In this document: positions 60,182 to 64,000 of the stretch, one piece after another | Layout of the letters: the number at the start of each line of letters is the position of its first letter | Numbering within the stretch: the stretch's first letter is position 1 | DNA from: an uncultured Erythrobacter sp. | GTDB taxonomy: Bacteria > Pseudomonadota > Alphaproteobacteria > Sphingomonadales > Sphingomonadaceae | Assembly (NCBI GenBank): GCA_947488755.1 | Contig: CANLAD010000001.1 | Coordinates: forward strand, 2,489,501-2,553,500 | DNA length: 64,000 nt | Direction of reading: 5' to 3' | The notes under the pieces: generated by a model | Database searches by the model: none | The model's input: only the letters and a program-made list of their open reading frames with translations | Told to the model about the DNA's origin: nothing | Made by a program: the position numbers and the translations under genes

Positions 60182-61657
60182 CTATTGAGGCGTCGAACGC
60201 CGCAGATAGTCCTCTTCGAACGTAGCGCGCGGATCGGTCAGCTCGCGCGGCGGGCGCAGCGGTTCGCCACTGACCCGCGCAACCCCCGCACCCGGTTCAC
60301 TTTCGGGTGCGTAGGTGCGCCAGATAATCCCGGCCGTATCGTCCGACACCAGCAACGAGCCATCGTCGGCCCATTCGACCCAGGTCGGGCGGCCCTTCGT
60401 CGTGCCATCTTGGTTGAGGAAGCCAGTCAGCACGGGAACCGGCTTTCCCATCGGATTGCCGCGCTCATCGAAAGCGACGTAGACGACATCATATCCCGAA
60501 GGCGGCTTGCGGTTCCATGAGCCATGTCGCGCCACGAACGCACCACTGGCAAACGCATCACCCATGCGGTGCCCCTCTTTTGTAAAGACCAGGCCAAGCG
60601 CCGCGACGTGGGGGCCGAGTGCGAATTCGGGATAGCGCGCATACTCGGTCAAGAAGCTGGGCATGGGGGCATCAACACGCCGGTCGATGTTGTTTTTGTA
60701 ATAGATCCAGGGCCAGCCATATTGTGCGCCGACCGGGACGTTGGTGAGGTAGTCAGGCACGAGGTCCGATCCCAGCATGTCGCGCTCATTGACGGTCGTC
60801 CATAATTCACCCGACCACGGGCTGAAATCGAGGCCGTTGGGATTGCGCAAGCCTGCGGCAAACATGCGCTGCCGGTCGTTTTCCAGATCGTATTCCCAGA
60901 TCGCTGCACGACCCTCTTCGACGTCCATGCCCTGCTCGCCGATATTGCTGACCGAACCGACTGCGACGAACAGTCGATCTCCATCGGGATGCACTTCCAT
61001 ATTGCGCATCCAGTGGCCGCCGCCCGCAGGCAGATCCATGAGCTTGCGCGGCGTCGAGGTCACGGCATTCGCGCCAAGCTCGTAATCAAAAGCGAGCACG
61101 GCATTGTGATTGGCGACGTATAATGTTCCGTCCAACCAGCTCATGCCTGAAGGCGAATCAAGCCCTTCGGAGAGGATCGTCCGCCGGATCTCCGCTACGC
61201 CGTCGCCGTCGCCATCGCGCAGCAGGACGATTTCGTTCGCGGAATCGCCAGCCGCGCCAGCTTGGGAGAACAGGTAACTCTCGACCCATCCGCGGATCGC
61301 AGCGAAAACACCGCCATCATCACCGCCATCACTCTTGGGCGACCGGGTGAGCGTGACCAGCACGTCCCCATTCGGCAAGGCATAGAGGACGCGCGGATGG
61401 TCCAGTCCATCAGCGAAGCGATTGACGGCGAGTCCGTCCGCCGGTTCCGGCAGCTGGCCCGTTTCCCAGCCAACGGGTTCGGCGATCTGCACTGTCGGAA
61501 TGCTCTCGGGATCAGGTTCCTGCAATGTCGGATCGGTGCCAGCAACGGCTTCAACCGAGAGGTCTGCCGTGTCTCCGCGGGTGACAATATACAACGCCGC
61601 ACCTGCAACGACGACAAAGACCACCAGGGCGATTGCGATTTTACGAAAGAGAGCCAT
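60182..61657 (-). CDS. PQQ-dependent sugar dehydrogenase-like (sorbosone dehydrogenase family)
   Basis: 491 residues. Signal anchor (KIAIALVVFVVVAGAALYIV), then a six-bladed beta-propeller of the glucose/sorbosone dehydrogenase family: GLDHPRVLYALPNGDVLVT, GLRNPNGLDFSPWSGELWTTVNERDMLG, GAQYGWPWIYYKNN, and AFVARHGSWNRKPPSGYDVVYV. The RHGSWNR and NERD stretches are typical of L-sorbosone-dehydrogenase-like proteins in the periplasm; PQQ use is inferred from the family. The ATG at 61657 is chosen; the track start reads into msrC upstream. Convergent with the acyl-CoA dehydrogenase. Confidence 0.87.
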   Translation of the reverse strand: MALFRKIAIALVVFVVVAGAALYIVTRGDTADLSVEAVAGTDPTLQEPDPESIPTVQIAEPVGWETGQLPEPADGLAVNRFADGLDHPRVLYALPNGDVLVTLTRSPKSDGGDDGGVFAAIRGWVESYLFSQAGAAGDSANEIVLLRDGDGDGVAEIRRTILSEGLDSPSGMSWLDGTLYVANHNAVLAFDYELGANAVTSTPRKLMDLPAGGGHWMRNMEVHPDGDRLFVAVGSVSNIGEQGMDVEEGRAAIWEYDLENDRQRMFAAGLRNPNGLDFSPWSGELWTTVNERDMLGSDLVPDYLTNVPVGAQYGWPWIYYKNNIDRRVDAPMPSFLTEYARYPEFALGPHVAALGLVFTKEGHRMGDAFASGAFVARHGSWNRKPPSGYDVVYVAFDERGNPMGKPVPVLTGFLNQDGTTKGRPTWVEWADDGSLLVSDDTAGIIWRTYAPESEPGAGVARVSGEPLRPPRELTDPRATFEEDYLRRSTPQ

Positions 61658-61704
61658 TTCGGTGAGATAGGTCAGCCGTGCAGCGCGGACAACAGGATAA
61701 ACCG

Positions 61705-62202
61705 ATGTACGATTTTCAGCCCGATTCCGATCTCGATCCAGCAGAGCGCTACCGCCAGCTCGCCGATGCGGCAGACGCGCTGACCAACGGCGAGATCGAC
61801 GCGATCGCCAATATGGCGAATATCGCTGCATTGATGTGGGAGTTTATCCCGGACCTCAACTGGGCTGGCTTTTACCGGGTCGTTTCCAACCGCGAGGAGG
61901 CTGATGAGCTGGTGCTAGGGCCATTCGTCGGCCGCCCGGCCTGCATTCGTATCCCGTTCCACCAGGGCGTCTGCGGGACAGCGGCGGCGAGCGGTGAGAC
62001 GCAGCTGGTCCACGATGTCCACGCCTTTGCCGGCCACATCGCCTGCGATGCGGCAAGCCGATCGGAATTGGTGGTACCGATCCGAGTTAGCGGCGCCGTT
62101 AAGGCAGTGATCGACCTCGACAGTCCGATGGCCGGGCGGTTCACGGGTGACGACGCCGCCGGTGTAGAGCGGCTCGCTGAGACTATCGCGGATCGTATCT
62201 GA
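61705..62202 (+). CDS. msrC: Free methionine-(R)-sulfoxide reductase (GAF domain)
   Basis: 165 residues of a single GAF domain with the fRMsr cysteine pattern: PACIRIPFHQGVCGTAAASGE and FAGHIACDAASRSELVVPIRV. These cysteines form the catalytic and resolving pair that reduces free Met-R-sulfoxide with thioredoxin. NIAALMWEFIPDLNWAGFYR is the usual N-terminal part. The ATG at 61705 has AGGATA upstream; the track start is nine codons earlier. It is divergent from the sorbosone-type dehydrogenase (47-bp gap). Confidence 0.93.
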   Translation: MYDFQPDSDLDPAERYRQLADAADALTNGEIDAIANMANIAALMWEFIPDLNWAGFYRVVSNREEADELVLGPFVGRPACIRIPFHQGVCGTAAASGETQLVHDVHAFAGHIACDAASRSELVVPIRVSGAVKAVIDLDSPMAGRFTGDDAAGVERLAETIADRI

Positions 62203-62210
62203 TCGGATGT

Positions 62211-64000
62211 TTATCTGGGTTTACGCAGGCCGGTACTGTTTGCAGCGACTTCTCCATCGAGCTGTTGGGCCAATTCATCGCTGCCTCGCCCATCGGCTAC
62301 CAGGCGGATCGCGCCATAGCGGATAACGTCGCGCTCACGGTCCAAAGCGAAGGTCGCGCTTCCATCCGGCAGAGATAGCTTCGATTCGACCTTGAGCGTC
62401 CGCGCCGCATCCTCCCCGACCCGCAAGCTATATGTCCCATATGGCACGCGCTGGAACAGGAAGAAGCCGTCAAATTCACTGACGGTGCTTGCGGCGACGA
62501 CGCCTCTCGGATCGACAAGCTCAAGCCGCACACCCGCCTGCTCAACGCCGGACACGCTCAGGATCGACCCTTCGACCTCGCCCGTGGCCGAGATCGGCAA
62601 TTCTATCTTTGCAACCACGCCAGGTCGCGGCGTTATCACGATGCCCTTGCTTGATGGCGCGAGGAAGGGGTCTTCGAGCGATGTTTCATCGATCCCCACC
62701 AGAACAGGTCGGAAGGGGCGCAAATCGTCGACAATCGCGCGGCCGTTTTCGCCCGTTACGGCGTCAGTTCTACGCAGTCCCGCTTCGACCATCACGTTCT
62801 CGAGCAATTGCTCGCCCGGATCGCGGCGGCCATTGCCATCATCATCGCGGAACACGGTGACGGCCGCCTGCCCGCTGCGCGCCAATTTCGTGTTGGTCAC
62901 ACGCACACCGCCCGAGATTGGGTCCGGACCCAGGCTGAAGGCCAATTGCACAGCGGCACCAATGGCGCCGCTGGTGGTTACGAACCCATCGCCGCGTAGC
63001 GACAGGGTATCGAAGCGACGCGTATAGCCGGCAGTTAGGCGAAATTCGTCGAGCCGGGCGTTGTAATCGACCTGGCCCTGCAATTCTGCATCTTCGCCCA
63101 AGTCGCTATCAAGCCGTACTGTCGCCACCTCAAGACCGCGGTTAGGCCCAGCTGCAAGAAAAGTCGCGTTGCCGCGCACCCGAAAATCGCGGAAACGCAT
63201 ATTGGCAAGCAAACGCACGCGCGTGTCGGTCGCCGCGGGCGTGTCGATGCCCGCGCTGCGCTGTTGATGGTTGAGCTGCGCTGAGAATGCCATGCGCCCT
63301 GCTGTAGCCGAAGCGGTGAGGACAAATTCTTCGATACTGGAACCATCGGCCAATTTTGCGTGCGACACATCGCCTTGCAGCGGCATCGTAAACCGGCCGA
63401 GGCTCAGGGACGTGTCGAAGTTGAAGCCCGCGCGGTAATCGATTGTTTCAAAAGCAAATTCGCTTGCGAAGTTACCGAATGAAACCAGCGCATTTGCGCC
63501 GAAGTTGATATTTCCAACGCGCCCAAGCGCCGATGCCTCGGCCACCGTACCGGCGCCGAGTTCATGTGCTGTCGCCAGCTCCACCTGCATTCCGCCAAGC
63601 GATCGAATCAACGCTCCTTCCGCATAGGTGCGCCGCTCGCCGTCGAATACGAGGTTCTGAATGCTCAACATGGCGCTCGTTCGCCGATCCAATCCGCGTT
63701 CGACCCCCACGCCCCAGCGCCACTCGCGTGACCCCAAATCAATCCCGGTCCCGAGATCGATCAGGTCGCGATTATCCTGCAAAACGCCCGCCCAATAATA
63801 GGTCTGGCCGGGTTCGATCTGATTGAAACCGATCGGAACCGAGGTTCGATCGCGGCGAATTTGCCCTTGCGGCCCGTAGAGGACGACTTCGAGCTCGTTG
63901 CGCCCGAAGAACAGCTCAACCTCGATGAATTCGTAACGCCCGTCCCCACGATCGTCCTGAAAGGCGATCAGCTGACCATTGCGATACAGCTCAGCATCCC
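62211..64000 (-). CDS. Usher-like outer-membrane protein with Cna-B/SdrD-like domains (N-terminus beyond edge)
   Basis: The frame is open from the stop at 62211 to the right edge; about 596 residues are visible and the start lies outside. The TTG start at 63782 in the track is not real: translation upstream continues sensibly (DAELYRNGQLIAFQDDRGD, GRYEFIEVELFFGRNELEVV, GFNQIEPGQTYYW). The first 320 residues read as alternating amphipathic strands (RAGFNFDTSLSLGRFTMPL, LTASATAGRMAFSAQLNHQ) of a large barrel. An SdrD-like motif VFRDDDGNGRRDPGEQLLENVMVE follows, then a carboxypeptidase-regulatory-like module (EVEGSILSVSGVEQAGVRLELV). The whole resembles fimbrial-usher-like proteins of sphingomonads; the partner adhesin genes would be off-window. 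Confidence 0.75.
   Translation of the reverse strand, partial: DAELYRNGQLIAFQDDRGDGRYEFIEVELFFGRNELEVVLYGPQGQIRRDRTSVPIGFNQIEPGQTYYWAGVLQDNRDLIDLGTGIDLGSREWRWGVGVERGLDRRTSAMLSIQNLVFDGERRTYAEGALIRSLGGMQVELATAHELGAGTVAEASALGRVGNINFGANALVSFGNFASEFAFETIDYRAGFNFDTSLSLGRFTMPLQGDVSHAKLADGSSIEEFVLTASATAGRMAFSAQLNHQQRSAGIDTPAATDTRVRLLANMRFRDFRVRGNATFLAAGPNRGLEVATVRLDSDLGEDAELQGQVDYNARLDEFRLTAGYTRRFDTLSLRGDGFVTTSGAIGAAVQLAFSLGPDPISGGVRVTNTKLARSGQAAVTVFRDDDGNGRRDPGEQLLENVMVEAGLRRTDAVTGENGRAIVDDLRPFRPVLVGIDETSLEDPFLAPSSKGIVITPRPGVVAKIELPISATGEVEGSILSVSGVEQAGVRLELVDPRGVVAASTVSEFDGFFLFQRVPYGTYSLRVGEDAARTLKVESKLSLPDGSATFALDRERDVIRYGAIRLVADGRGSDELAQQLDGEVAANSTGLRKPR

Noticed and set aside
1-64000. Prophage, insertion sequence, CRISPR array, tRNA or rRNA genes
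   Set aside because: No integrase, transposase, spaced repeats, tRNA-like cloverleaf or rRNA sequence was seen on reading the window; absence is by eye and not by a search.

Overview
The window is 64 kb of GC-rich (low-to-mid 60s percent by eye) alphaproteobacterial chromosome. The gene set (TrcR/DUF1013, DUF1192, FdxA, CarD, Suv3-like helicase, bactofilin with M23 peptidase, PlcP-Agt-type pair, COQ7-type ubiquinone hydroxylase, ATP-dependent ligase with its exonuclease) and the protein style point to Sphingomonadales, most likely Erythrobacteraceae. I see no phage, transposase, CRISPR array, rRNA or tRNA. Nearly every base is coding, with many 4-nt start/stop overlaps.

Layout. 1-3304: 5' end of pdxH (minus), then a DnaJ/CbpA-type co-chaperone, a YihY/BrkB membrane protein and fabI on the plus strand. 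3347-26752: a Wzx/Wzy-type exopolysaccharide or capsule cluster. On the minus strand, in transcription order, it holds an O-antigen ligase/polymerase-like protein, Wza, Wzc-type tyrosine kinase, an anchored TPR-like protein, WbpB, WbpD, WbpE, a multi-pass GT-C-like protein, Wzx, a Wzy-like polymerase, a GT4 glycosyltransferase, CapE, CapF, CapG, a second GT4, a methyltransferase and the initiating sugar-phosphate transferase. Divergently on the plus strand lie a UDP-sugar 6-dehydrogenase and a uronate 4-epimerase. The sugar genes predict a repeat unit containing N-acetyl-L-fucosamine and a 2,3-diacetamido-2,3-dideoxy-hexuronic acid.

26749-32957 (minus): nadD, rsfS, rlmH, an EnvC-like protein with a degenerate LytM domain, ctpA, dsbB, coq7 and an exported protein of unknown function. 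This is a housekeeping block of ribosome, NAD, envelope and quinone functions. 33289-34951 (plus): an M23 endopeptidase overlapping a bactofilin gene, a cell-shape module closed by a strong bidirectional terminator. 35064-40977 (minus): acyl-CoA synthetase, trcR, the plcP-agt-like lipid-remodelling pair with a possible PhoB half-site upstream, and a quinone oxidoreductase. 41114-46585 (plus): DUF1192 protein, clpA, and a DNA end-processing exonuclease with its ATP-dependent ligase.

46600-47050 is a short AT-richer patch holding a small helix-turn-helix gene and a plus-strand terminator. 47053-50885 (minus): gamma carbonic anhydrase, GNAT acetyltransferase, hemB and a third LytM protein. 51105-57407 (plus): Suv3-like helicase, S4 RNA-binding protein, fdxA, a second BrkB protein, carD, and two lipoproteins, one with a GIN-type beta-helix. 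57415-64000: tsaC/sua5, acyl-CoA dehydrogenase, sorbosone-type dehydrogenase, msrC, and a partial usher-like outer-membrane protein running off the right edge.

Most functions are ordinary for the group. The points most worth a second look are the composition of the polysaccharide cluster and its membrane-protein gene with no normal start codon, the plcP-agt promoter, the low-GC patch next to the DNA ligase, and the repeat-rich lipoprotein and usher-like proteins near the right end. All functional calls rest on reading translated motifs; no database search was run.
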